Shown here: positions 29,234 through 38,428 of the stretch, piece after piece
Position numbering within the stretch: the stretch's first letter is position 1
How the letters are laid out: every line of letters starts with the position of its first letter
NCBI RefSeq assembly: GCF_003293675.1
Contig: NZ_CP029984.1
Location: 1,054,043-1,118,042, forward strand
Direction: 5' to 3'
DNA length: 64,000 nt
From: Gardnerella leopoldii
GTDB lineage: Bacteria > Actinomycetota > Actinomycetes > Actinomycetales > Bifidobacteriaceae
Translations under genes and position numbers: made by a program
Notes under the pieces: generated by a model
The model's input: only the letters and a program-made list of their open reading frames with translations
What the model was told of the DNA's origin: nothing
Database searches by the model: none

Positions 29234-29572
29234 TTAGATTCTGTGCATTGCAGTGAAAATATTGCTACGCTGGCAGCGAATACGCACGCCAATTTCGTCT
29301 CCTAGCGTTTCTAATCCTGCAGCAAAGTCGCCAAATTCGCAATCAACAGTAGACACGTCAACAATCATCATCATGTTGAAGAATCCGTCGACAATTGTTT
29401 GAGAAATATTCAAAATATTTACATTATGCTCGGCAGCATGTGAAGTAACTTTTGCAATAATACCAACGGTATCGCAGCCGACAACAGTAATAATCGCCCT
29501 GAAAGCATCAGATTGCAACGCTTCTTGCGATTCATTATTTTCTGCAACTGCTGTTGTGTTATTGGCGACCAT
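29234..29572 (-). CDS. ACT-domain protein, UPF0237
   Basis: 112 residues. One complete ACT domain covers residues about 25-110: RAIITVVGCDTVGIIAKVTSHAAEHNVNILNISQTIVDGFFNMMMIVD. The first 22 residues are a polar tail. ACT domains bind amino acids or similar ligands and regulate partner proteins; the ligand is unknown here. A strong ribosome site AGGAGG lies 5 nt before the ATG. It is the first gene of a two-gene unit with the UPF0210 protein. Confidence 0.92.
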   Translation of the reverse strand: MVANNTTAVAENNESQEALQSDAFRAIITVVGCDTVGIIAKVTSHAAEHNVNILNISQTIVDGFFNMMMIVDVSTVDCEFGDFAAGLETLGDEIGVRIRCQRSNIFTAMHRI

Positions 29573-29674
29573 ATTTGCCTCCTGCCGTTTTGAACCCGTA
29601 CGTTAATGCATAAAGCTTATGCAGTTACACGAATTTGCGGTTATTTGTTTTATATATTGTACGTTTTATGCGCT

Positions 29675-30688
29675 TTATGCGTAAATATTATGCTGTTTCA
29701 TATCTTCCGGAAGTGCGTTGCGAAGTGACACAAGCGATCCAGAGCGGAACACGGAACGAATGCCAGCAGCAAGAAGCGGCGCAATTGAAAGAACCGTCAT
29801 ATTATCAAGACGCTTCTCTTCGGGCACAGGAACTGTATCCGTCACAATGATCTCGCGAACCCCAGCAGCTTTTAAGCGCTCAACAGCAGGTCCAGAAAGC
29901 AAAGCATGCGTTGCAACCAAAGTAACAGATTTTGCTCCAGCCTCACGCAAAGTACGTACAGCTTCGCAAATAGTGCCAGCAGTATCGATCATATCGTCTA
30001 CAACAATGCAATCACGTCCTTTAATCTCACCAATGATGCCGTGAGCTTCAGCATGGTTAGGACGTGTAATGTCGCGCGTTTTATGAATAAAAGCAAGAGG
30101 CAAGTTGCCAAGTTTTGCAGCCCATTGCTCAGAGACTTTGATGCGCCCCGCATCAGGAGAAACAATAGTTGCGTTGTCGAGCTTCATAGAATTACGCACA
30201 TAATCAATAAGCACAGGCATCGCAGTCAAATGGTCAACAGGACCATCAAAGAAACCTTGCTCCTGAGTTGCGTGCATGTCGACAGTCAAAATGCGCGTGG
30301 CGCCAGCAGCGCGGAATAAGTCAAACATGAGGCGAGCAGTAATAGGCTCACGTCCCTGATGCTTTTTATCCTGACGCGAATATCCAAAGAACGGTGCAAC
30401 CACGTTAATACTGCGAGCAGATGCGCGTCGCAAAGAATCGACCATAAGCAGCTGTTCCATAATCCAATTGTTAATAGGATTCGTATGTGCCTGAAGCACA
30501 AACACATCTGAGCCACGAACAGGCTGAGTAAAGCGCACATACATTTCGCCATTCGCAAAATCGTAGGCAGTAGTCTCAAGCACATCAATACCAAGATACT
30601 GTGCAGTCTCATTAGCAAGCTCTGGGTATGCACGACCCGTAACTAACATCATCTGCTTTTTTGGATTGCCTTCAAGAATTATTGACAT
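29675..30688 (-). CDS. prs: Ribose-phosphate pyrophosphokinase
   Basis: 337 residues. Makes PRPP from ribose 5-phosphate and ATP for nucleotide, histidine and tryptophan synthesis. Family landmarks are complete: DVFVLQAHTNPINNW, the flexible-loop region FGYSRQDKKHQGREPI, DMHATQEQGFFDGPVDHL and the PRPP-binding loop DCIVVDDMIDTAGT. GGGAAGG lies 5 nt before the ATG. It is separated from the UPF0237 gene by about 100 bp without an obvious terminator. Confidence 0.98.
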   Translation of the reverse strand: MSIILEGNPKKQMMLVTGRAYPELANETAQYLGIDVLETTAYDFANGEMYVRFTQPVRGSDVFVLQAHTNPINNWIMEQLLMVDSLRRASARSINVVAPFFGYSRQDKKHQGREPITARLMFDLFRAAGATRILTVDMHATQEQGFFDGPVDHLTAMPVLIDYVRNSMKLDNATIVSPDAGRIKVSEQWAAKLGNLPLAFIHKTRDITRPNHAEAHGIIGEIKGRDCIVVDDMIDTAGTICEAVRTLREAGAKSVTLVATHALLSGPAVERLKAAGVREIIVTDTVPVPEEKRLDNMTVLSIAPLLAAGIRSVFRSGSLVSLRNALPEDMKQHNIYA

Positions 30689-30805
30689 AATTGCCTTCCC
30701 GTTTGCAAACTGGTGTACGCGACATAGTCACTTCCCATTTTAGCAGCCTGTACGCCTCGTACGACACAACAAGCGTTTTATTTTAATGCGTTACTTTAAA
30801 AATTA

Positions 30806-31882
30806 CTAAGCGCTACGTTTGCAAAGCAAAATCATCATTACGAAAATAAGCCCGAATCCCACAAAATCTGCCCATGAAAAAACGGCTCCAGTAAACATAA
30901 CAGCAGTAATTGCAGCAGTAACAGGCTCGCTAGCTCCAAGCAAAGTACCACGAACTGAACCGACTCGCATAATGCCCTCTAAGAACAGCCAATATGCTCC
31001 AAAAGTTCCAGCAATAACAGTAAAAGTAAAAAGCAGCATAGCGCGCAAATCTAATGCAGGCATCGTTTCCCACGGTCGCACAAACGGAAGCATAATAAAA
31101 CCAGCAATAATAAACGTAATGCCATTAACAGTCAGATTTCCCCATTTTGCAATCAATTTCACAGGCATAATAGCAAGCGCCGCTGTAGACGCAGCATCTG
31201 CAAGGCCCCAAAGCAAACCCATAACAGGCAAAGATAGTGAAGAAAGATTACCGCCTGTAGCCATTAAAGCGGTTCCTGCAAAAGCTAGCACAACTCCAAT
31301 AGTTTCGCGCATAGTTGGCACGCGGCGAGAGCGAAAACACACATAAACCAAAACAAACAGTAAGTTAAGGCTTTGAAGCACAGTAGCAGTGCCAGAATTA
31401 GTCCAATCAATAGTCCATAAATACGAAACTTGCGTAAGAAGAACACACACAATTCCCGTAATAGCCATTGAAATCCAAGTACGACCAGTTTTCACAGCAC
31501 CACTTAACTGCTTAGGAGTGCACACTGCAGCAGTAATGACAAATAACATGCCAGCAGCAATTTGACGAACGCAAGCGATTTGCAAAGGAGATACGTGATA
31601 CGTCGACATAAGGATTTTCGAAACTGTTGCGTTTGCACCCCAAAATGCGCCACCCAAAAGAGTTAAAAATATTCCTACAAGAATAGCGTTTGTAGAATGA
31701 TTTAACGCTGGATTAGGTTTATTTGGAGTACCTTCAATTGCTTTTGCTGCAGCTTTTGATGTGTCAAAAGTCTTTGAACCTGTTGATTGCAATTTCGAAG
31801 ATTGTTGCTTTTTTGTTGAAGAGGAATCAATATTTGATGAATCCAAATCATGCGCACTGCTACGCCAAGAAAACTTAACCAT
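30806..31882 (-). CDS. EamA/DMT-family transporter
   Basis: 358 residues with about ten hydrophobic segments in two EamA repeats (GIFLTLLGGAFWGANATVSKIL; ADAASTAALAIMPVKLIAKW). This is the drug/metabolite transporter superfamily, which moves small metabolites, often as an exporter. The start at 31882 (MVKFSWRSS) is chosen because GAGGTGA lies 8 nt upstream; an in-frame start 63 nt further out lacks one. The first 60 residues are a Ser/Lys-rich cytoplasmic tail. The substrate is unknown. It is divergent from rfbB. Confidence 0.85.
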   Translation of the reverse strand: MVKFSWRSSAHDLDSSNIDSSSTKKQQSSKLQSTGSKTFDTSKAAAKAIEGTPNKPNPALNHSTNAILVGIFLTLLGGAFWGANATVSKILMSTYHVSPLQIACVRQIAAGMLFVITAAVCTPKQLSGAVKTGRTWISMAITGIVCVLLTQVSYLWTIDWTNSGTATVLQSLNLLFVLVYVCFRSRRVPTMRETIGVVLAFAGTALMATGGNLSSLSLPVMGLLWGLADAASTAALAIMPVKLIAKWGNLTVNGITFIIAGFIMLPFVRPWETMPALDLRAMLLFTFTVIAGTFGAYWLFLEGIMRVGSVRGTLLGASEPVTAAITAVMFTGAVFSWADFVGFGLIFVMMILLCKRSA

Positions 31883-32086
31883 TATTAGATTCACCTCGCA
31901 TCCCCAAACAAGCAAACATGCAGTAATTATTGCACATCTACTCAACTAATTTGCTGGTAAACAACACTTTAGAGAAACATACTCTATTTGCACACACGAA
32001 AGAAATGTATAGTATTAAAAAATTACAATTCAAAATGCGCATATTAAACAATAAAATCAACGCACTAGCCATATGAAGGCGGTAAC

Positions 32087-33178
32087 ATGCACAACTACGC
32101 ATCAAGCAGTAATACTTTTCAACCACACCACATCTTAGTTACTGGCGGCGCAGGCTTTATTGGATCTAATTTTGTGCATTACATAGCTAAACATCATACA
32201 ACGGTTGCTGTTACGGTACTTGATTTGCTTACCTACGCTGGGAATATGGCAAATCTTTACGACTTACCTCAAGATTTTGCAAACAACCGATACGCTTTTA
32301 TTCGCGGAGATATTCGAGACGAAAATATAGTTGATCAGCTATTAGATCCGCATAATCCAATTAAAACGGCAGAAGGAACAACACTTCCTGCTATCGACGC
32401 AATTGTAAATTTTGCTGCAGAATCACACAACGATAATGCAATCGAGTTTTCTGACCCATTTATAAGCACAAATATTTTAGGAACGCATACGCTCATTAAA
32501 TTTGCACACAAATATAATATTCGTTTCCATCAAGTAAGTACCGATGAAGTTTACGGGGATTTTCCTATTGACAGCGTGCTTAAATTTGACGAGTCAAGTC
32601 CATATTGTCCGTCTAGTCCATATTCTGCAAGCAAAGCTGCAGGCGATCTGTTGGTAAAAGCATGGTGTAGGACTTACGGTTTGCGCGCAACTATTTCGAA
32701 TAGCAGCAATAATTACGGGCCACGACAGCATATTGAAAAGTTTATTCCTCGCCAAATTACAAATATTATGTGCAATATGCCAGCAAAATTGTACGGCGTA
32801 GGAGATTCGATACGCGATTGGATCCACGTTGAAGATAATTGCGACGCAATATGGCATGTTCTAACGCGTGGAACAATCGGTGAAACATATAATATCGGTG
32901 CCAACTGTGAAGTTAACAACATAAATATTTTGCGGATTTTGATGCAGTTAATGGGCGTGCCGGAAACAAATATAGCGTATGTAAATCCCAGAATAGGCGA
33001 GGATAGGCGTTACGCACTAGATACTACGAAAATTCGAACGCAATTAAAATGGGAGCCTAAGTACAACAATCTGAAGCAAGGCTTGCAAGAAACAATATCG
33101 TGGTACGACTCTCACGCAGATTTATGGAAGCCTATTAAAGCGCAAGTCGAGCAGCATTATGCTGAATTAGGGCACTGA
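32087..33178 (+). CDS. rfbB: dTDP-glucose 4,6-dehydratase
   Basis: 363 residues, extended short-chain dehydrogenase/reductase that converts dTDP-glucose to dTDP-4-keto-6-deoxyglucose, first step towards dTDP-rhamnose and other deoxysugars. It shows the NAD-binding TGGAGFIGSNF, the STDEVYGDF motif with catalytic Asp-Glu, and YSASKAAGD with catalytic Tyr and Lys. RRYALDTTKI near the end is also typical. A ribosome site AAGGCGG lies 5 nt before the ATG. The other genes of the rhamnose pathway are not in the window. It opens the surface-glycan part of the segment, but a tRNA separates it from glf. Confidence 0.95.
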   Translation: MHNYASSSNTFQPHHILVTGGAGFIGSNFVHYIAKHHTTVAVTVLDLLTYAGNMANLYDLPQDFANNRYAFIRGDIRDENIVDQLLDPHNPIKTAEGTTLPAIDAIVNFAAESHNDNAIEFSDPFISTNILGTHTLIKFAHKYNIRFHQVSTDEVYGDFPIDSVLKFDESSPYCPSSPYSASKAAGDLLVKAWCRTYGLRATISNSSNNYGPRQHIEKFIPRQITNIMCNMPAKLYGVGDSIRDWIHVEDNCDAIWHVLTRGTIGETYNIGANCEVNNINILRILMQLMGVPETNIAYVNPRIGEDRRYALDTTKIRTQLKWEPKYNNLKQGLQETISWYDSHADLWKPIKAQVEQHYAELGH

Positions 33179-33238
33179 ATTTGAGTGACGAATTTGGGTG
33201 ACGAAATTGGGTTAAGCGGCAATCGGGTTTTCGGCATG

Positions 33239-33271
33239 AAAAAAGGGCTTCTAGCGATTGGCTAGAAGCCC
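33239..33271 (-). terminator. Terminator after tRNA-Ser
   Basis: Perfect 11-bp stem GGGCTTCTAGC/GCTAGAAGCCC with a 5-nt loop, followed on the minus strand by six T. It is 7 nt beyond the tRNA 3' end. Confidence 0.92.
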
Positions 33272-33277
33272 TAGGCG

Positions 33278-33362
33278 CGGAGAATACGAGATTCGAACTC
33301 GTGAGGCTGTTACACCAACACGCTTTCCAAGCGTGCGCCATAGACCACTAGGCGAATTCTCC
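33278..33362 (-). tRNA. tRNA-Ser(GGA)
   Basis: Minus strand. The acceptor stem GGAGAAT pairs with ATTCTCC; anticodon stem CACGC/GCGTG encloses TTGGAAA with anticodon GGA. It has GAGTTCGAATCTC as the T arm and a long variable arm, as in class II serine tRNAs. CCA is not encoded. Confidence 0.95.
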
Positions 33363-33508
33363 AAATGTTAACTTAACAACCAAATTGCTTGATAAGCAAA
33401 CAACTTAAATAGAATACCACGAATTTGAGATATTGCAAACTCGCGCGCGCCGAGGCGACTAACCACGACTAAATCCCCGGCAAATGTTTGCGGCGACGAA
33501 AGTTGAGA

Positions 33509-34756
33509 CTACTTAAGCAGCGGCGCTACTTGAGATTCATAAGCACGCAAAGCCATGTCGATTACGTTGTGCATGTCGTAATAGCTGTAAGTGCCCAAGC
33601 GACCGCCGAAAACTGTGCGAGGCTCAGCCGCAGCAAGCTCCGCATAGCGCGCATACAATGCTTTATCTGCATCAGTATTCACAGGATAGTAAGGCTCATC
33701 GTCGCGAGTTGCAGCGCGAGAATACTCCTGCCACACTACAGTTTCCCCAGCTTTCACACTTTTACCCGGCACAAAATCAGCTTCACCGCTAGTATCGCCA
33801 CTAGCCTCTCCGCCAACTTCTTCACGCTCTGGATTAAAGTTCTTAAACTCAATCGCGCGCGTAAATGGCACATCAGCATCCGAATAGTTCATAACTGGGC
33901 AGCCAAAATGGTCGCTCTCCTCGTAACGCACTTCCTTAAAGTCCACAGTGCGCCACTTCAACTCGCCGAGCGCATAGTCAAAATACCTATCAACCGGACC
34001 GGTATAAACAACCGGCACTCCAGCCTCCGCCAACGCGCGCTTGTTAAATGGCTGCGACTCGTCGAAAAAGTCTACGCCAAGCGAAACGTGAATACGCGGA
34101 TCGTCAATCATGCGCTGCATCCAAGCTGTGTAGCCGTCCGTTGGCAAGCCTTCCCAAGTGTCTTTAAAATAACGATTATTGTAGTTAAATCGCACAGGCA
34201 AGCGTTTAATAATTCCAGCAGGAAGCTCAGAAGGATCCGTTTGCCACTGCTTTGCTGTATAGTTTTTAATAAACGCTTCATAAAGCGGACGCCCAATTAA
34301 GCTAATGCCCTTATCGTTCAAATTTTGCGGATCTTTGCCAGCAAACTCCCCCGCTTGGCTTGCAATCAAAGCCTTCGCTTCTTCTGGCGTGTAGTGCGCA
34401 TGGAAGAATTGGTTAATCGTACCCAAGTTGATTGGCAACGGGTAAACTTCGCCGTCGTGAGTTGCGTACACGCGATGCACGTAGTTAGTAAACGACGTAA
34501 AACGGTTCACATAATCCCACACGCGTTTGTTGCTTGTGTGGAAAAGATGCGCACCATACTTGTGAATTTCGATTCCCGTTCGCTCGTCAAAATACGAGTA
34601 AGCATTGCCGCCAATATGATTACGAACGTCAATAATTTCAACGCGAGCGCCAGTATGCTCCACTGCTTGTTGAGCTACAGTTAAGCCGAACAATCCTGCT
34701 CCAACAACTACTAAATCTGGGTAAGTTGCATTTTGGGAGATTGCTGCTTGCGTCAT
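33509..34756 (-). CDS. glf: UDP-galactopyranose mutase
   Basis: 415 residues. Flavoenzyme that converts UDP-galactopyranose to UDP-galactofuranose, the donor for galactofuranose-containing glycans. It has the FAD-binding VVVGAGLFGLTVA, RNHIGGNAYSYF, KYGAHLFHTS and GRLGTYSYYDMHNVI. Odd feature: about 30 residues of Gly/Glu/Ser/Asp-rich insertion around residue 310 (EEVGGEASGDTSGEADF). A GAAAGG site lies 8 nt before the ATG. It is divergent from the GlfT2-like transferase that should use its product. Confidence 0.97.
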   Translation of the reverse strand: MTQAAISQNATYPDLVVVGAGLFGLTVAQQAVEHTGARVEIIDVRNHIGGNAYSYFDERTGIEIHKYGAHLFHTSNKRVWDYVNRFTSFTNYVHRVYATHDGEVYPLPINLGTINQFFHAHYTPEEAKALIASQAGEFAGKDPQNLNDKGISLIGRPLYEAFIKNYTAKQWQTDPSELPAGIIKRLPVRFNYNNRYFKDTWEGLPTDGYTAWMQRMIDDPRIHVSLGVDFFDESQPFNKRALAEAGVPVVYTGPVDRYFDYALGELKWRTVDFKEVRYEESDHFGCPVMNYSDADVPFTRAIEFKNFNPEREEVGGEASGDTSGEADFVPGKSVKAGETVVWQEYSRAATRDDEPYYPVNTDADKALYARYAELAAAEPRTVFGGRLGTYSYYDMHNVIDMALRAYESQVAPLLK

Positions 34757-34858
34757 ATCATTTACCTTTCGTACTTTTAGTTGGGCTTATTATTCAAACT
34801 ATGCTCCAACTCAATTCATTCATGCACAATACATTCTAAGAATAGGCTTAAGCGTATA

Positions 34859-34864
34859 TATAAT
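34859..34864 (+). promoter_or_regulatory. Candidate -10 box of leaderless glfT2-like gene
   Basis: TATAAT, followed by ATCTAAT and the ATG at 34872. There is no ribosome site, so translation from a leaderless mRNA is likely. Confidence 0.5.
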
Positions 34865-34871
34865 ATCTAAT

Positions 34872-37016
34872 ATGACTAAGGCAAAGAGTGCAAAAACCCA
34901 AGAAATACAAGAAGCGCAAAATACTAGCAGCGCAAATAGCAACAATAGAAGTTGGGAAGTTGTAAATCGTGTTGTTTACCCTGTAAAAGACGCTGAAATT
35001 ACTATGCCACTTTACGTAATTCCTTGGCATCGCTCGTATTTGCAGCGCACTGTGCTCGATCCTCGTATGAATATGCGCGCAATCGATATAAATAATCTCA
35101 ATCTTACTGATTTTAAAAAGCTTCTTGCAGACACTAGCAGTCATTTGCCAAATGTTGAAACTCAAGGGGTTTGCACTGTTCTTTCGCGCAACTCACTTTG
35201 CATTGCATCTGGAAAACATGTGTCTCTTTGCACTTTCTTTAACGCTTTTCCTGCAAGCTATTGGCAGCATTGGACGAGCGTAAAAACTGTTAAGTTCACT
35301 GCCAGTGTTGAAGGCACTGGCTACTTGCAACTTATGCGATCGACTGGCCGCGGGCTTACGTATCCTGTGCAAAAGTTTGAGTTTGATTCTAATAAACAGC
35401 AACCAAACCAGCCAGCACAAGTTACGCAAGATACACAAATTATTAGCTACGAAATACCTATGACCGGTCTTGCAGACGGTGGATATTTTTGGTTTGAAGC
35501 TAAAGCAAGCGATTCTAGCAGTCTAACTGTTAGCAATGCCGAATGGAGTGTTCCTTTTGTAAATAAAGTGCAATTTAGCAACACAAAGCATCAGGAAGAT
35601 TCAGCTAAGCAATCAAATAGCACTTTTTCTATTGCTATTACTACGTTTAATCGCCCTTCATACTGCCACAATCAGTTGAAGGCAATAGCAGAAAACAAAG
35701 CACTTCGCGCGCGACTTGACACAATTTATTGCACAGATCAAGGCACCGATTTAGTTAAGAATCAGCCTGGATTTAATGAAACAAGCGCAAATCTTGGCAA
35801 CCAGCTCACCTATATTCAGCAGGCTAATTTAGGCGGTTCCGGCGGATTCTCGCGCGGCATGTTTGAAACGCTTAAAGCAGGAAAAAGCAGTTACACAATG
35901 CTTCTCGACGACGACGCAATTAGTGAAACAGAGTGTATTCTTCGCGCGCTTCAGTTTGCTGATTACACAATTAAACCAGCCATTATTGGCGGCGGAATGC
36001 TTCACTTGGATAATCGTACCGTCCTTTACACTCAAGGTGAGCGTTTCACGCGCAACAATGTGTGGATGAAGCCTTCACAGAATCTTGATTACAATCATGA
36101 TTTTGCAGCGATTACTTTGCAAGATTGCCCAGAACGTCACCAGCGAATAGACACTGATTACAACGGTTGGTGGATGAGCCTTATTCCAACTGCGATTATG
36201 AAAGAAATCGGTCTTTCGCTACCTGTGTTTATTAAGTTTGACGATACTGAATATTCGATTAGAGCACTTGAGCACGGATACCACACGATTTGCCTGCCAG
36301 GAGTGGCAGTTTGGCATCAAGCTTGGCACGATAAGGATCCTTCACGCACTTGGGAAGAGTACTTCTTCCAGCGCAATCGTTGGATTTGTGGATTACTTCA
36401 TTGCACTCATCCAAGCTTACGTTTCGCGATTGAAATGCTTCGAAGCGACTTGGCTTCCGGCTTAAAACTTGCGTATTCTGCAATGCATTTGCATCATATG
36501 GGATTACAGGATATCTTGCGCGGACCGCAATATATTGTTGATTCAATGCCACAAAAGCTTGGCGAGGTTCGTAAAGCGCGCCAAGCGTTTAGCGACACGC
36601 AGCCGGTAAACGATAAGGCACTCATTAGTGAGGTTTTGCGCGAACACGTAAGCCCGTTTACTGCACATGACGCTAAGGCTTTGCGTAAAACACAAAAGCA
36701 CGCAACGATTAAGGCTTTGTTTGCGCACGAAAAGCACGCAAAGAATCCTCGCCCAGAAGTTGCAATCCCAGCTCAAGACGTTTCTTGGCCTTCGTTTGTG
36801 GGAGTTAATACCGCAATTGTTACGGCTCCAGATGGCACTACTCTGAATCTTTTCCAACGAGATAGCAAGTTATTCCGTAAAATGTTGCATGCGGACGCAC
36901 TTTTGTCGTTAAAAATGTTGCGTAAGTGGAAGAAGCTGTCTAGAGAGTATCGCAGCTACGATATGGCAAGCATTGAAAGTTGGGATAAAATTTTCAACTC
37001 AACCAACAACAAGTAA
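34872..37016 (+). CDS. glfT2: GlfT2-like galactofuranosyltransferase
   Basis: 714 residues. Family GT2 transferase closely resembling mycobacterial GlfT2, which polymerises galactofuranose. An N-terminal beta-sandwich-like part (about 30-245) precedes the GT-A domain, which starts at FSIAITTFNRPSYC. Key residues: metal-binding LLDDDAIS (about 340), NGWWMSLIP, the catalytic-base region FIKFDDTEYSIRA (about 455) and WHQAWHDKD. The C-terminal roughly 170 residues are alpha-helical and basic, suited to membrane contact; no transmembrane segment is seen. Its partner glf is divergently placed. It probably builds a galactofuran from lipid-linked acceptors on the cytoplasmic face, before ABC export. 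Confidence 0.88.
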   Translation: MTKAKSAKTQEIQEAQNTSSANSNNRSWEVVNRVVYPVKDAEITMPLYVIPWHRSYLQRTVLDPRMNMRAIDINNLNLTDFKKLLADTSSHLPNVETQGVCTVLSRNSLCIASGKHVSLCTFFNAFPASYWQHWTSVKTVKFTASVEGTGYLQLMRSTGRGLTYPVQKFEFDSNKQQPNQPAQVTQDTQIISYEIPMTGLADGGYFWFEAKASDSSSLTVSNAEWSVPFVNKVQFSNTKHQEDSAKQSNSTFSIAITTFNRPSYCHNQLKAIAENKALRARLDTIYCTDQGTDLVKNQPGFNETSANLGNQLTYIQQANLGGSGGFSRGMFETLKAGKSSYTMLLDDDAISETECILRALQFADYTIKPAIIGGGMLHLDNRTVLYTQGERFTRNNVWMKPSQNLDYNHDFAAITLQDCPERHQRIDTDYNGWWMSLIPTAIMKEIGLSLPVFIKFDDTEYSIRALEHGYHTICLPGVAVWHQAWHDKDPSRTWEEYFFQRNRWICGLLHCTHPSLRFAIEMLRSDLASGLKLAYSAMHLHHMGLQDILRGPQYIVDSMPQKLGEVRKARQAFSDTQPVNDKALISEVLREHVSPFTAHDAKALRKTQKHATIKALFAHEKHAKNPRPEVAIPAQDVSWPSFVGVNTAIVTAPDGTTLNLFQRDSKLFRKMLHADALLSLKMLRKWKKLSREYRSYDMASIESWDKIFNSTNNK

Positions 37017-37066
37017 GTAACGGAAGAAACAGCTACAAAACGCCGGAGAAATTACCGACAAATGTT

Positions 37067-38374
37067 TCACGAAACTTGCTTAATCGTCATAGCACGATCG
37101 CTTAGCAAAGCATAGTCGCGATTACGGCTATCTCTAATCACAAACGTGCAGGCGTTCGCATCCACTGCCACAGCTAGCAAATCTGTATAATCATCCTCAG
37201 TTGGGCTAGGTGTGCGTAAAGAAGTAAACAGCGTAAACTCGCCATTGTTAAACAAATTTAGCGGCATTTCAAAATACACTGTTTGATGCCCACGCTTTTG
37301 CATTTTCAGCACTTTAGAACCAGTATCGTAAGTGATTCCACCACGTCGAACGTCATGCAAAGCGATCGCCAAATAGAAGTCACCCGGCTCGTCATACTGA
37401 TACTCAACAGCAAAACGGAAAGTATCGCTACTTTTGTAAATCTTGTCTTCCAAAGCATACGTCCTAAGCAACGGGCACTTTGCATTCAAACCTTGAGCAT
37501 ACTGACCCTTGCCCAGCTTTTCGCCAAGCTTATTTTGCTTTTCGCGTTCAGCTTTGATATTTGCCAAAGTATATTGATCTGCCACGGACTCAGTATTGCC
37601 AATCGCAGCAACTTCACCATCACTGATCATCATCGCACGCGTGCAATAGCGTTTAACAGCATTCATATCATGCGTAACAAGAATAACTGTTTTAGTAGGA
37701 TCTTTTCGAATTTCAGTAAAGAAAGAATCGCACTTGCGCTGGAAAGCTTCGTCACCAACAGCCAAAACTTCATCAAGAACTAAAATATCTCCTTGCGCTT
37801 TAATTGCCACAGAAAAAGCCAAGCGAACTTGCATACCAGAAGAATAATTCTTTAACTTTTGATCCATAAAATCTTCAAGTTCAGCAAATTCCACAATATC
37901 GTCGTACATTGCGTCGATTTCTGCGCGAGTGAAGCCAAGTAAAGCTCCGTTAAGATACACGTTTTCGCGGCCGGTAAGTTCCGGATTAAATCCAACACCA
38001 AGCTCAATAAACGGCACAAGCTTGCCTTTTACTTTTACACTTCCAGTATTCGGGTAATAGATTTGCGAAATGATTTTTAGTAGCGTTGATTTTCCACCAC
38101 CGTTTCGACCGACGATTCCGAAGAATTCACCGCGATGCACTTGAAAGCTTATGTCTTTAAGAACGTTCTGAATTTTATAGCCTTTAATACCTTTTGTAAG
38201 ATTTATAAACGCTTGCTTTAGACCAGTTGCTTGCTCTGTTGGTAGTTTAAAATACTTGCCTACATGATTGACTGATAGAACAATATCGTCGTCGCTTGCT
38301 TCCGCTTCTCGCGCTACATCCACTTCAGCTTCTCGCGTTGCCGTCACTTCCGCTTCTTCCTGTAATGTATTCAT
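37067..38374 (-). CDS. wzt: Polysaccharide ABC exporter, ATPase subunit (Wzt-like)
   Basis: 435 residues. The ATPase domain (about 25-265) has Walker A GRNGGGKST, signature SSGMQ and Walker B ILVLDEVLAVGD, with the DEVLAVGD form typical of Wzt/TagH. The C-terminal 150 residues (RTYALEDKIYKSSDTFRFAVEY... to MTIKQVS) look like the Wzt carbohydrate-binding beta-sandwich, which reads the terminal modification of the glycan before export. The start at 38374 is an ATG with a GGGGAAG site; an in-frame TTG at 38416 is unlikely. Residues 1-20 are a Glu/Ala repeat. It forms a unit with the permease 54 bp upstream. Confidence 0.92.
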   Translation of the reverse strand: MNTLQEEAEVTATREAEVDVAREAEASDDDIVLSVNHVGKYFKLPTEQATGLKQAFINLTKGIKGYKIQNVLKDISFQVHRGEFFGIVGRNGGGKSTLLKIISQIYYPNTGSVKVKGKLVPFIELGVGFNPELTGRENVYLNGALLGFTRAEIDAMYDDIVEFAELEDFMDQKLKNYSSGMQVRLAFSVAIKAQGDILVLDEVLAVGDEAFQRKCDSFFTEIRKDPTKTVILVTHDMNAVKRYCTRAMMISDGEVAAIGNTESVADQYTLANIKAEREKQNKLGEKLGKGQYAQGLNAKCPLLRTYALEDKIYKSSDTFRFAVEYQYDEPGDFYLAIALHDVRRGGITYDTGSKVLKMQKRGHQTVYFEMPLNLFNNGEFTLFTSLRTPSPTEDDYTDLLAVAVDANACTFVIRDSRNRDYALLSDRAMTIKQVS

Positions 38375-38428
38375 AAATTCCACTTCCCCGTCATAACTGT
38401 CGTAAAATTTTCGCAATTTTCAACATCG

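Larger units (their letters stand above)
33179..33508. other. Gap rfbB to glf
   Basis: 330 bp that holds only tRNA-Ser and its terminator. Near 33470 is CCCCGGCAAATGTTTGCGG, a copy of a short motif seen also at 15471, 37043 and 55340. Confidence 0.6.
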
